DNA of 64,000 nucleotides from Aplectana chamaeleonis (GCA_029168955.1 JAPDOI010000185.1:776001-840000), one strand, 5' to 3'. Shown: positions 1 to 10,255, counted from the first letter of the stretch. Translations and numbers: made by a program. Notes: generated from the sequence alone by a model not told the origin.

Positions 1-90
1 AATTCGATTTGGATAATTCCATTTTCCGTTGATTCGGATACGGATATGCGATCGAATAAATTCGTATGACTTCGGATAATTTCTGGAACA
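1..90. repeat. Degenerate CGGATA/GGATAAT array, cut by window edge
   Basis: AT-rich stretch in which TTCGGATA and GGATAAT recur at short irregular spacing. It resembles the end regions of the element at 57940-59770 and the array at 3735-3900, so it is probably one subterminal region of a hAT-like element that extends outside the window. Confidence 0.4.
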
Positions 91-417
91 ACGCAGAGAC
101 AAAACGGTGTAAAGTGAACCTGGTATTCAAAGCAAAGTCTTTGAAAACATTCGTAATTTAATAAATATGTAGGTGTACTTGCAAATCTTTATTGCATTTC
201 TAGTATGTTCAAGTACAACTGTGAACAATCCAAAGCTAAGCAATATAGGGTTTAAAAGTTTGCGAGTGAGTTTTTTTGGGAAAGTTTGTTGCTGTCTTGA
301 AATGCTTGTCGTTCTCAACTTTCACACAGAAATTTACGTCGTGGTTGTCGCACAGAAGAGATGGGATCCTCCGTTACTACGAATCTACAAGTGGCAATGC
401 TATGGCGGAGGGAGGTA

Positions 418-689
418 CTGTGCTTATCTGGACCAAATTCCGGTCCGCAACTGCGTCTCGACACGTTTTGCGGCCGCACGCGCTAGAGTCAGTCGGGTTT
501 CCTGCGCCAAAGCCGACTCGGTGTGGCTGTTTTATACAATTTTCTCCAATTTTTCTTAGTTTCCACTTCCCAAACCCCACCTAGAGTCAGCAGATCGGCG
601 GCTGCGGCGCTGGAAGCTCTTCTGACTAGGGAGCGTGCGGCCGCAAAGCGTGTCGAGACCGGACCGGAATTTGGCCCAGATAAGCACAG
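418..689. mobile_element. Foldback MITE, TA target site, CTGTGCTT ends
   Basis: The left end (CTGTGCTTATCTGGACCAAA) and the right end are inverted copies, and TA dinucleotides flank both sides. The arms contain CGGTCCGCAA and GCGGCCGCACG blocks in inverted order, so the whole 272 bp folds back. A second copy lies at 50981-51257. TA duplication and absence of coding sequence suggest a Tc1/mariner-type non-autonomous element. Several short ORFs on both strands here are by-products of the palindrome. Confidence 0.75.
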
Positions 690-1865
690 TAGAGTTGGCC
701 TGAACCATGCCGTCCAAGAAAATCCAGTACATGCGTTCTCCACAAAGGTGTTGGGCGACAGTATTGTAATTATGATGGATCGGGTGTGATTCGATGTACA
801 ATACGAGTAATAAAAATGATGGAAAACTGGTACGGCTATTGCAGCACTGGCAGAGAAAGCGGTACGCAATAGCGGAGAAAGCGTCACGCATGTGAAGCAA
901 TTCATACTCCCACGCCACGCTCGCGCGTCACGCGAGTGCCGCGCTAGCGTTCATGAATAGATCTTTAATAAAAAAGGACCTATTCGCGTTGGATCAATGT
1001 GATGAACTCGAGTTTATCACACCTAAGAATTAGTTTCCAAAGGTCGTTTTGAACGATATGAAAAACTTACTTTTTGTTAGGGTGCACAAAATTTTGGGTA
1101 CGTTAAAAAATACGACTGTCATATTCTGAATGTAATTTCGTACCCGAAACTGCATCTGTGTGTCCTCAGGGGATTAAAAAAGGCCCCGCCCATTTCGTGA
1201 AGTGCTCCTCAGCTTTGTTACTGGCTACCTTTTTAGATACGGCTTGTCATACTATTGATGTAGTTTTCTTACCCTAGACTGCACCTGTGTGCTCTCAGTG
1301 CATCGAAAAATATTCAACCTTGGACGGTATCGTAGTTTAACAATGCACCCTCGTCGATTATTTTTTGGAGATATCGCAGCCAAGTATCGTCCATCACTGG
1401 TCGAGAGATCGCAGCGTCGAACACACGTGGTTCGCACGCAAGCGTGGAAGTAATGGTATATCATGGTATATCATTACCTCTTCGCTTGTGTGCGTGCCAC
1501 GTTCACACCTGGATTTTCGCGTCGCACTGACATATGCCATCGCGTCGTCACGCGAAAACTCTCATCGCCGCCCAACACTACAGAGACCGCATGTCCACAC
1601 TGCGCACCAACGGTTGTTTTTGCCTGGGACCTCGCATCCCCACTGCGCACCCACGCCATGTACCCGATTTTTCTGTTTTACTTGAAGAAAACGGATTCCT
1701 TCTGGTTATTGCTGGAAAATTCATACTTGAAACAACTTGCATAACTGGTATGCAGTCCCCTTTAACAAAGTCATTTACAACAAAAATTCGGTTTTGAAAA
1801 CTCACTGAATTGATTGGCCGTGGAGCGCGCCGGTCCGCTACTGGGACTGGCGGCGGAACGCGCTA
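690..1865. other. Unassigned repeat-like DNA
   Basis: No gene recognised. It contains a hairpin (1434-1499) and short similar segments near 1150 and 1270 (both with CTGTGTG and CTCAG). Probably old transposon debris. Confidence 0.4.
1434..1499. repeat. About 30-bp hairpin
   Basis: GGTATATCAT abuts its inverted partner, and the arms extend outwards to CGCAAGCG and CGCTTGTG. Perfect near the centre, mismatched outwards. Looks like the centre of an old foldback element. Confidence 0.5.
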
Positions 1866-2062
1866 AGGCAGTGTTCACGATGAATATCATATTTTTGGTC
1901 GTAATTCAGCGGGTAGCGTTTTCATCGATTTGTGGCCCGTTTTCGATGCTTTTTATGACCCTATCCCCTCCAGCATCTGCCGGCGTAGTGTTTCACACTA
2001 AAAACTCAAAAACGAGATTCATCGGGAACACTACCTTTAGAGTCAGTGTTCACGATAGTCTT
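1866..2062. mobile_element. Degraded AGGCAGTGTTCACGAT-type MITE pair
   Basis: AGGCAGTGTTCACGATGAAT opens the segment at 1868. An inverted end (CATCGGGAACACTACCT) lies near 2037, followed at once by a second outward end (GTCAGTGTTCACGATAG). The inner sequence matches 16516-16955 and, reversed, 10670-10800. Ends are mutated, so exact borders are uncertain. Confidence 0.55.
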
Positions 2063-2339
2063 CGGTTTTGAGATTATTTGCTGATTCCATTGCTTGGCCC
2101 CCGGGTAGAACTGAAATGATGAAAAAATCGAGACTAGAAGAGCACGAAATTCTTCACTCTCACCCCGCCTCTTTACTCTCACAGGATCTGTCCGCTGTAA
2201 CAACGAAATCTTTTGTGGACCAGTCCTATGCAATTCTCTACTTTCTGTTGCTCCGTTCTTTCTCCCGGACCCTAACTAATACTGTTTAGCCTACAATATT
2301 GTTCAATTTTTGGGCAGCCTCACTTTTTACATGTCACAA

Positions 2340-3200
2340 CCACCGTCAAGATCTTCATACAATCGGATGTTACTGTATGTTACGGTAGGTGCCATGTCAT
2401 TTAGAGAACAACACCTACATAAGTATTTGGAAAATCGATAAACGGACGTTAAATTCGAATTCTCCACTCCGAATAACCTCCGTATACAAATGTTGAGCAA
2501 AATCTGAGATTTTGACCAAACTACCGTGTACTATACTTATGTCGAGTCGAGTCATCGAGTCTTGGTATCGACTGAAACAGTCGACATCGAGTCATTCGAC
2601 TACTCGATTATTCGAAATTTTCAAAAATCGACTTAGTCGAAAACTCGATTATTCGAAAAATTTTTCGAGTTGCCGAAGTATACCGTGTACCCACCGTAAT
2701 CTACCGTAACCTGCAAAAAATCGATAAACGGACTCCAGATTCGTGTTCAGCACTCCAAATAACCCTCAGAGAAGTATTCTGAGACATATCTATCGTAGAA
2801 ATCTCGAAAATCTGGAAAGTAGCGTTTTTCCCTCGAAATTTTTCCCGGTTGGAAAGCTTCGAACGAAATTAGCCGAAAACTTTGGAAAATCGACTATTAA
2901 ACCACAGTGATCAGCGCTTCAAAAAACATCCCTGGTAGAATTTTAAGCCAAATCTGGAACATTTTTCTAAAACGCTTCCGAAGCCCTCTGATCGGTGTGA
3001 ATAAGCGCCCCACCGAAAATCCGTCCGAATTTTCGGAAGATTAATGTCCTTTTTGGAGGGTACAGAGAGCGCAAAAAACGACCTTTCTAGGTTTGTAACT
3101 TCTTGGAACCTGCAGCTCGGGGCGGGATACTGCGCATTTTTACTATTGAGTTACTATAGATACAAACGATGCAAGTCGTTTTGGCAGACCCGACCTACGC
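2340..3200. repeat. Dispersed 0.9-kb repeat, copy 1
   Basis: Recurrent phrases such as ACCGTAATCTACCGTAA, AATCGATAAACGGACTCCAG and GGGGCGGGATACTGCGCATT occur in the same order as in the element at 9069-10102, and more weakly at 48360-49320. The right end (CTTCCCTTACAAG) resembles that element's terminal repeat. This copy is interrupted by the insertion at 2532-2682. Confidence 0.65.
2532..2682. mobile_element. 151-bp hAT-like MITE with 8-bp TSD
   Basis: Begins TATACTTATG and ends CGAAGTATA. It is flanked by exact 8-bp direct repeats CCGTGTAC (2524-2531 and 2683-2690). The copy at 9069-10102 has only one CCGCATAC at the equivalent point, so the insertion and duplication are visible by comparison. 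The interior is an array of TCGAGT/TCGACT/ATTCGAA motifs. Confidence 0.8.
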
Positions 3201-3274
3201 TTCGGATACTTCCCTTACAAGCTCGTTTTGAGAGCGCCTCACATAGCGCTACCCGTCGACCAGCGCAACGTCGA

Positions 3275-3355
3275 TGGAATCAGTGGTAGAGAGGATAGCG
3301 AGGCGAAACACCAAAAGACGACTTGGATGGGTTGGGGGTTCGAATCCCGCATCAC
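3275..3355 (+). ncRNA. tRNA-like segment (A and B box)
   Basis: CAGTGGTAGAGAGG resembles a D-arm/A box, and GGTTCGAATCC at 3337-3347 is a perfect B box. The T-stem has only three good pairs and no convincing acceptor or anticodon stem can be drawn, so this is not a standard tRNA gene. It abuts MITE sequence, like the unit at 30980-31210. Probably a tRNA-derived SINE head. Confidence 0.35.
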
Positions 3356-3474
3356 TGAAAGAAGACGTTTTAGTGTGTTTCTCGCTGTTTCTTCGTAATT
3401 TTGGTAACACTTGGTTGCCAACACATTCTTTTTAGTGGAAAATTCGAGAACGAAAATCATCGTGAACACTGCCT
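3356..3474. mobile_element. TTAA-MITE fragment (right end)
   Basis: Ends ATCGTGAACACTGCCT followed by TTAA (3475-3478). The inner sequence (GTTTCTTCGTAATTTTGG) matches, reversed, 31310-31380 and 55120-55160. The left end is replaced by the tRNA-like segment. Confidence 0.6.
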
Positions 3475-3734
3475 TTAAGCGCGTTTCACATTTCGTCGCG
3501 CCGCTCAGCGATGAAAGTGTACAAGACTTCATTTGTGGTGCAGCTCGGTGACGAAACTATAAGCAATGCTCTGAATGGATGCTATGAAACATGCTACATA
3601 ATCTCAGTTTAGGATATTCTCAAAAGAGATAAAAGCTGCTAGAATTCCATCACTTCGAAAGCGTGCTTTGCGCCGTTGTTGCCACTGAAGCAGCGGTCAT
3701 TTCTGGAGCGCGAGTGTTCACCGGTTTTCTACTT

Positions 3735-3900
3735 TTATCCTAAATTTATCCGATTTTATCCGAATTCATCCAAATCTTTGACATTCCGGGTAATGGATCG
3801 ATTCAGATAATGCCGATCTGATATTTCCCGGATATCGGTTCGATTCGGATAATGCGTTTTCGTAAATTTTCGGCTATCGGATTATCCATATCATCCGGTC
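3735..3900. repeat. Degenerate TTATCCGA/CGGATAAT array
   Basis: Repeats of TTATCCGA, then CGGATAATGC. Opposite in dominant orientation to positions 1-90, so the two may be the ends of one element of about 3.9 kb. That is inference; no target duplication was found. Confidence 0.35.
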
Positions 3901-4457
3901 AGGTTTTCAAAAAGGAATTATTGGTATAACCAGATCAGCTGCTACGTGCGATAGCATCGCGCCAGCATCAAGCAACAACAGGAAGGGGATAATGTACGAG
4001 CACGATCTCGATGTCAGACACGGATAAGAGCTTTTCCAATGAGTTCTTCCACTTATTTGGCAGGATAAATTCCTAAGGAGAAGTCATATTTGGCGAAAAA
4101 AGGGGGCATTCCCAAACGACTTCTGATTTTTTCTGCCGACCTGAGCTGGGATTTATGAACGCTAAACCGAGGGACCCAGCAGGGTTTGGTTGGAACCAAA
4201 CCCTGCCAGGACCCAGTTCGTTCATGAATTCCAGCCCTGTTCTTTGGCGTCACAGTAGAAGACAGGGTTCGCGATAAAAAAACGGTTTTTGCGCTACCCT
4301 CATGAGAAGGCAGATCTCGCCACTAAAAAAGAAAAATCTAGAAATCTAGATGCACCCAAATTCAGTGTTGAATGTTTGGGTGAGGACGCAATACAGCGCG
4401 TTGCAAAATTATATGACATACTCCCATTTTCGCGGCTCCGAACTTCGCGTCAATTAA

Positions 4458-4919
4458 AGGCAGCAGACACGCTCCAAAAAGTTGTTGATATAACTACGCT
4501 ACTTGGGTCGTATCGCCCTTACTAGAACGCTCACGCCGATGGAAGCGTCAAAAATGAGTGAAAACTACTACATTTGAGTCGAAAATTTTCGTCAGCCACG
4601 CCCATGAGCTTCCAACCCAGCCCCCTCAACATACGAATACGGTCACTTCGGCTGGTTTTTGAAGCCTCCAACGAGGTGAGCATTCTAGTACAGTGTGTAA
4701 GAGTCTATCGGCTTCGCTATCCCAACCGTTTTATCGTAAATATTAGCTATTTCAACCTCTCGGGCAAAACTCCAATTTTGCCCCATAACAACAGCAGCCG
4801 TTATTCCTGTATCTGCATGCAGTTTTCGTCGGTTTTTTCGTTAGTTTCCCATACTACTAGCTTCAAACCTTCGATTTATGACATAAAATCGACACCTTTT
4901 TTGAACGTGTCTGCTGCCT
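4458..4919. mobile_element. TTAA-MITE, AGGCAGCAGACACGCTC subfamily
   Basis: Left end AGGCAGCAGACACGCTC after TTAA; right end GAACGTGTCTGCTGCCT before TCAA. Length 462 bp. The copy at 8199-8664 has the same sequence in opposite orientation. No functional coding sequence; the ORF inside is shared by the repeat copies. Confidence 0.8.
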
Positions 4920-4923
4920 TCAA

Positions 4924-5110
4924 AGGCCGTGTTCACGATAAGAAGCCATTTTCTGTTGTTTTTTGCCTATCTTGAAAAAGGTCCCATTCTGATTAAAATG
5001 ATGTCTCTGGAATCTCACAAGATCTTCTGGAAACGGAGTTATGGTCCCTCAAAAATTGAGCTAGGGAAGCATGGTGGACGAGTTGTCCGAGGCTTGTAAC
5101 TTTGCAAGGC
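4924..5110. mobile_element. Truncated TTAA-MITE abutting the previous one
   Basis: Starts AGGCCGTGTTCACGATAAG directly after the shared TCAA of the MITE at 4458-4919. It contains the GGTGGACGAGTTGTCC module, then diverges; no right end is seen. Family of 5368-5851. Confidence 0.6.
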
Positions 5111-5367
5111 TTGTAAAATTTCAGTCGTATCTGAGACGTTGACGACATAAATACCCTATGCTTACCATGATTATTCTATGCACCGTAAGTGCACCTCTTG
5201 CTCGTGTTCAGCACCTCGAATAACCCCCTTACTAGGGAGTGACCAGACCTGTCTGCCAGAACTACGCATGTAGCCATGTTTTTCTGATCGACCACCTTCC
5301 GGGTACTTGTACATACCCTATTTTAGCTGCCCGAGTAATGATAAAATTTCCAACATTTTTTTATTAA

Positions 5368-5851
5368 AGGCACTGTTCTCGATAGAAAACGCTTTTCTGT
5401 TTTTCTGCCTATCTTGAAACAGGTCCCATTCTGATTCCAATGATGCTTCTGGAATCGTACAACACCTTGTGGGAATGGAGTTATGGTCCCTCAAAATTGA
5501 GCCAGGGAAAATGGTGGACGAGTTGTCCGAGGCTTGTAACTTCCGTACTTTGCAGCCAATGTATGCAAGCTGACCTGAGTAAAGAGAGAAGTTGAGAATG
5601 AAGGGAAGAACGAGGGTTTTGATCGGAAACCATCGCTCAACTCACGATTTCGAGTGTTCCTTCGTTCACGTCGAGGGGCGGAAAGGGGCCGGACTTTCCC
5701 AAAGCGGCGGAGTTTGCCCACTTTTCTAAGCCGTTTTGCGGCTCCTGGGTAGCTTTTCGTCCCGTTTCTTCGACGCTGTTCTTCTTCTGAGAGCCACGAG
5801 AAGCGTTTGTCATGGAAAACTCGAGGGTGAAGTTTATCGTGAACAGTGCCT
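5368..5851. mobile_element. TTAA-MITE, 484 bp
   Basis: TTAA at 5364-5367, left end AGGCACTGTTCTCGAT, right end ATCGTGAACAGTGCCT. Contains GGAGTTATGGTCCCTC and GGTGGACGAGTTGTCC. Its right TTAA (5852-5855) is also the left TTAA of the next MITE. A 200-codon minus-strand ORF spans the two MITEs and is not a gene. Confidence 0.85.
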
Positions 5852-5855
5852 TTAA

Positions 5856-6317
5856 AGGCAGTGTTCACGAAGAAAAAGTTTCCCTTTTTTTGGCTGAAAC
5901 GTAAGCTTTGGGTCCCTATAAGAAGATTAAGAACGGAAGTGCGACGAAAAACGGCCGGTAAGTGGGTGAAAATCTCGTGGGCCAGCCGACCCATTGGGCC
6001 ACTCCGCCCACGTCCTATAAGAGTTCCTCTGAATTTGTGGTTAAATGAGCGATGGTTTCCGATAAAAAGCCCCGTTCTTCCCTTCATTCTCAACGTCTCT
6101 CTTTACTCAGGTTAGCTCGCACACATCGGCTGCAAAAAACGGGAGTTACAAGCCTTGGACAACTCGTCCACAATTTTCCCTTGCTAAATTTCGAGGGGCC
6201 ATAACTCCGTTTCCAGGGGGTCTTGTACTATTCCAGGGACATCATTGGAATCGGCATGGGACCGTTTTCAAGGTAGGCGGAAAAACAGATAAACGACTTT
6301 CATCGTGAACACTGCCT
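5856..6317. mobile_element. TTAA-MITE, 462 bp, opposite orientation
   Basis: Ends AGGCAGTGTTCACGAAG and ATCGTGAACACTGCCT, with TTAA on both sides. Nearly identical to 18564-19027 (shared CCTATAAGAAGATTAAGAAC). Inserted at the target duplication of the preceding MITE. Confidence 0.85.
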
Positions 6318-6440
6318 TTAAGGAGGCAAACGATAAACGCCATTCGATGCAGCACCCTCGAAAACCCCCTGGGTACGAATCTCTATGAAATTAGAGAAAC
6401 AAGCAGGAAACTGGCAACGGAATTTGTCGAAAATGGCCTT

Positions 6441-7568
6441 TGCAAAATTGTATGATATATCTGACGTTCTCGCTAAATCTTTGATTTCACACATTTTGCT
6501 TCAGTTTGTTCATGGCTAAAGCGATCTGAAATATCAAGCTAGAAGTCTTCAGATTCATATTGACGCAGAACCACTTCGAAAACTCTCTGTCCCATGTTTC
6601 ATCTCAGATTTTTGTGAACGCTTCTTTCAATCTGCGCCCATTCGGTTGGAACGGCCAGTTCAAGCGGAGCCACACGCTCCTATTATCTGCTCTAGATGTA
6701 ACTTAAAAGCTCAGGAATATATCAAACGGTTTCCACCGGATTGAGGTCCTGCAAGCCAGCCGGCCGTTCTAGAAAATGTCATGATCGGCCAAACCCCAAG
6801 CCTGCGTCGGCCTACTGACAAGAAGTGAAGGCGGATACGGACTAGAAAAAACTGGGAATTAATTCCCGACATATTCTGATAATCTATGAGGTTCACAGGT
6901 CATGTCGCGAAAACCTGGTCCAGCTTGCTTCATCACCAGAATCCGGACCCACACATTATTCTTTCTCGTCCAAAGTTCCTACTCGTGGATATGGCCGGGT
7001 CCTTGTGTGGATTCTTCGAAATCGTATTTTTATCGATCGAAAGCAAGTTCACATGAATTCTATTCTATTTATTTATTTTGACTAAGTATTCTTAGCATCG
7101 GAGAGATCTACAGAAGGACTCAACCTTTCCTCGAGTAGGAACTCTGGAGGGGATTTCACGTGGAAAAAATAATGTGTTGGTCCTGATTCAGGTGCTGTAG
7201 CAAGCTGGAATAGGTTTTTGCGATACGACCTATGAACCTCACAGACTATCAGAATGGGTCGGAAAATCATTCCCAGTCTTTCTAGTCCGTATCTGCCTTC
7301 ACTTCTTGTCAGTAGGTCGATGCAGGCTATAGCCGTTGTAAGCGAATGGGCGCAGATTGAAAGGGGCGTTCACAAAAGCTGGGTTGAAACATACCAAACA
7401 GATCTTTTTTGGTTTTCCAAACAGAGTTTTCGAAGTGGTTCTGCGCCAATATAAATCTGAAGACATCTAGCTTGATATTTCGTATGGTTCTAGCCATGAA
7501 CGAACTGAAGCAAAATGTTTAAAATTATAGTTTCAGCGAGAACGTCAGCTATGTCATATAATTTTGCA
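6441..7568. mobile_element. Long foldback element with about 500-bp arms
   Basis: The left arm (6441 to about 7003) reads inverted in the right arm (about 7076 to 7568). Shared blocks include CTGACGTTCTCGCT, CAGAACCACTTCGAAAACTC, TTTCAATCTGCGCCCATTC, CCTACTGACAAGAAGTGAAG and CCAGCTTGCT, all in mirror order. The arms differ by point changes and short indels, so it is not recent. No recognised protein; short ORFs in both arms are mirror copies. Target duplication not determined. Confidence 0.7.
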
Positions 7569-7589
7569 ACGCTGCAAGCCATTGCCTGG

Positions 7590-8066
7590 GGTGCGTGTTT
7601 AGTTTAAAGAAGTTTCTTAGAACCCGCCCCGGAATGGCCTCGTCCAGTTGCGTGCTTGCATCTACCCGGGAATAGCCTCCGGTATTCGCTGAGTTGAGGC
7701 GGTGTACTATGAATCACACGAATTCCAAGGGAAGTCGTATCGTTATGCACCTATCTTGATATGTAGCCGGTGAGACTTGACTCTGAGTACCCCTTCCAGG
7801 ACGTAACCTATTATGACTAGCTCCGAGCGTTTGGGGAAATTCTCTCATCTACTTTCTCCTGTTCTGCTTCACTTAGCTGAGATCTTGCCGATTGCTCTCT
7901 CTGCAAATTAATGCTCCTTGCTGATGTGTTACTCAACGATGTCATGTGCTTAATAGATTTTTTGTTTTTTTGTTTTGTTTTTGTCATCACTTGAATTTAG
8001 CTTTTTATTTCTTTATTGTTGGCATGCCCGAAAGGGTGTATATAAATAAATAAAATAAATAAACGC
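7590..8066 (+). mobile_element. RTE-like LINE 3' end (relic)
   Basis: Ends in GGCATGCCCGAAAGGGTG then an A/T-rich ATAAATAAATAA tail at 8040-8064, the style of 3' end I know from nematode RTE-type LINEs. No reverse transcriptase remains upstream, so only the 3' untranslated part is present. Identification rests on the tail and is tentative. Confidence 0.45.
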
Positions 8067-8198
8067 ACTGTATTTCGTCGAAGTATGATTTTGCTTGAGC
8101 TCAACACAGAGCAAATCACATCGCGCACGATTTCCGTGGCGCGATCTAAGTATGGTTCCCCCCCCCCCCCTAATTCGAACAGCCAACCAGAACTTTAA

Positions 8199-8664
8199 AG
8201 GCAGCAGACACGCTCAAAAATGGTATCGGTTTTATGTCATAAATCAAAGGTTTGAAGCTAGTAGCATGGGAAACTAACGAAAAACCCGACGAAAACTGCA
8301 TGCAAATACATAAATAACGGCTGTTTTTGTTATGGGGTAAAATTGTAGTTTTGCCCGAGAGGTTCAAATAGCTAATATTAACGATAAAACGGTTGTGATA
8401 GCGAAGCCGATAGACTCTTACAGACTGTACTAGAACGCTCACCTGGTTGGAAGCTTCAAAAACCAGCCGAAGTGACCGTTTTCGTATATTGAGGGGCGGG
8501 GTTGAAAGCCCATGGGCGTGGCTGACAAAAATTTTCGACTCAAATGTAGTAGTTTTCACTCATTTTTGACGCTTCCATTTTTTTGACGCTATCGTTCTAC
8601 TAGGGGCCATACGACCCAAGTAGCGTGGTTATCTCAACAACTTTTTAGAGCGTGTCTGCTGCCT
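8199..8664. mobile_element. TTAA-MITE, AGGCAGCAGACACGCTC subfamily
   Basis: TTAA at 8195-8198 and 8665-8668; ends AGGCAGCAGACACGCTC and GAGCGTGTCTGCTGCCT. 466 bp. Lies in the intron downstream of the 8741-8907 exon of the CUB gene. Confidence 0.85.
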
Positions 8665-8740
8665 TTAAGGCGATCGACTAAACCCTGACTCTCTCCACAA
8701 GGATGCCTAACTGCTTCAGTTTCATAGTTCAATGTTCCAC

Positions 8741-8907
8741 CTCCTCAACGGCTGGTCGGATGTAGTTCCTGAATAGACTTCAAGGAAATTGTGTTCACAG
8801 TGATTCGGAGCATAGAGTGAAAATTCGTTGATATAGAGCACTATGTTGAACTCGTGTGGAACTTCCAGAAGCCATATGCAGTCAAGTGGTCCGGTGAAGT
8901 TGAGTGG
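8741..8907 (-). CDS. CUB-domain (NETO-like) gene, exon with CUB2 core
   Basis: Translated from 8907 downwards in phase 0 it gives 55 codons plus two bases, including PLNFTGPLDCIWLLEVP and NHCEHNFLEVYSGTTS. This is the middle of a CUB domain: the first conserved cysteine with C-x-W, the hydrophobic strand NIVLYINEFSLY, then a second cysteine and the F-x-E-V-Y-S-G turn. The acceptor is CTTTTCAG upstream of 8907 and the donor is GTGGAA below 8741. The preceding intron is only 57 bp. Known NETO proteins have two extracellular CUB domains before a membrane segment and act as auxiliary subunits of ionotropic glutamate receptors; assignment to NETO rather than another CUB protein is by resemblance. 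The continuation, which should complete CUB2, was not found below 8741. Confidence 0.75.
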
Positions 8908-8964
8908 CTGAAAAGAGTCGCCTTAGCCTAACGCCTGTGCAAAAAAAAAACGAGGGACACTCAC

Positions 8965-9032
8965 CAAATCACTTATAAGTGTTTTCGTGTCAATGAATCC
9001 GTCTAAAGCATGACGGAACTGAATTTGACAAT
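8965..9032 (-). CDS. CUB-domain (NETO-like) gene, exon linking CUB1 to CUB2
   Basis: 68 bp. Acceptor ATTTTAG before 9032 and donor GTGAGT below 8965. The first two bases complete a codon left by the 10151-10255 exon (giving Asp), then 22 codons follow: CQIQFRHALDGFIDTKTLIS and two more residues. It ends in phase 0, exactly as the next exon requires. The C-x-x-x-F...GFIDT pattern is like the start of the second CUB domain in NETO proteins. The frame agreement on both sides is strong support. Confidence 0.75.
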
Positions 9033-9068
9033 CTAAAATAATGTGAACGCTGGAATTCCTAGCTCTTA

Positions 9069-10102
9069 CAAGGGAAGTGTTTAGAGTGGTAGACGCATCT
9101 GCGAAAACGACCAGTATCGTTAGTATCTTTTCTGGCTCAATAGTGAAAATGCGCAGTATCCCGCCCCGAGTTGCAGGTTCGAACAAGTTATGAGCATTTT
9201 TCAAGCTTCGCGAGAAAGCAAGGGTTCCTTTTTGGGAGTTTTAAAAAAAAATTTTGGATTCAGCCCAAAACTCGCATGTAGGGGTAATCTAGGGTGGTGA
9301 ACACAAATCTGGAGATTTGCCGAAATTCTGAGGTTTTTTGTAGATTATGGTAGGTGCCAAGCCATTTAGGAGGCTAAACCTACCTTAGTAGTTCGAAAAT
9401 CAACAAATGAACAATTAATTCGTATTCTCCACCCCGAATAACCCCCGTATACAAATTTTGATTGAAATCTGATATTTTGTCCAAACTACCGCATACCCAC
9501 CGTAATCTACCGTAATTTGCAAAACATCGATAAACGGACTCCAGATTCGTGTTCAGCACTCTAAATAAGCCTTCAGAGGAACAATTTGAGCAATATCTAC
9601 CGTAGCACTCCGAAAATCTCGAAAGTGGCGTTTTTCCCTCGAAATTTTTCCCGGTTGGGAAGCTTCAAACGAAATTAGCCGAAAACTTTGGAAAATCGAC
9701 TATTAAACCATAGATTCGTGATCAGCGCCCTAAAAAACCCTCAAGGAGAATTTCAGGTCAAATCTGGAACATTTTTCTAAAACGCTTCCAGAGCCCTCTA
9801 ATCGGTATAAATAAACGCCCAACTGGAAGTATGGAAAATGCGAATTCACCCAAATTTTGCTCAGGGAGTAGTTTTGAGCGCTGAACACATTTGTAAGGTC
9901 CGTTTCCGAATTTTTGGAAGATTAATGCCCTTTCTGGAGGGTACAAAAAACACAAAATACTACTTTTTTATGCTTGTAACTTCTTGAAACCTGCAACTCG
10001 GGGCGGGATACTGCGCATTTTTACTATTGAGCCACTATAGATACTTACGATACTGGTCGTTTTGGCAGATGCGTTTACCACTCTAAACACCCCTTATTAG
10101 AC
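9069..10102. mobile_element. 1-kb DNA element with about 130-bp inverted ends
   Basis: The left end near 9069 and the right end near 10102 are inverted copies: TGTTTAGAGTGG, ACGCATCTGC, AACGACCAGTATCGT, CTATTGAGCCACTATAG-like and AATGCGCAGTATCCCGCCCC. The interior repeats ACCGTAATCTACCGTAA and AAACGGACT blocks. Non-coding. It sits in the 1118-bp intron between CUB-gene exons 10151-10255 and 8965-9032. The dispersed copies at 2340-3200 and 48360-49320 lack one or both ends. Superfamily unknown; a 3-bp TTA duplication is possible. Confidence 0.65.
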
Positions 10103-10150
10103 GAGAAAAACCACAGAGTCTGTTTGGGAACATCACGAGTGACAACTGAC

Positions 10151-10255
10151 CATGTTGGTTCGCCTTTCGGTCGTTGGTACGAACCATGTCATAAGTAGCA
10201 AAGAATCCCTTGTACTCCAACATCTCGTCCGAACGGAATCGCACCCAGAGAAAGC
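10151..10255 (-). CDS. CUB-domain (NETO-like) gene, exon with end of CUB1
   Basis: 105 bp. Acceptor AATTCAG before 10255, donor GTCAGT below 10151. Two bases complete a Gly codon from the 10309-10399 exon, then [34 protein letters not shown] follow, ending one base into a codon. The F-L-W-V-x-F-x-S-D-x-x-x-x-x-x-G-F-x-A-x-Y pattern is the classic C-terminal strand pair of a CUB domain. The intron upstream is 53 bp, typical of nematodes. Confidence 0.8.

Noticed and set aside
3275..3355. Functional tRNA gene
   Set aside because: B box is perfect but T-stem, acceptor and anticodon stems do not form.
5491..6093. 200-codon minus-strand ORF
   Set aside because: It crosses the junction of two abutting MITEs and the same text recurs in other MITE copies; no protein family.
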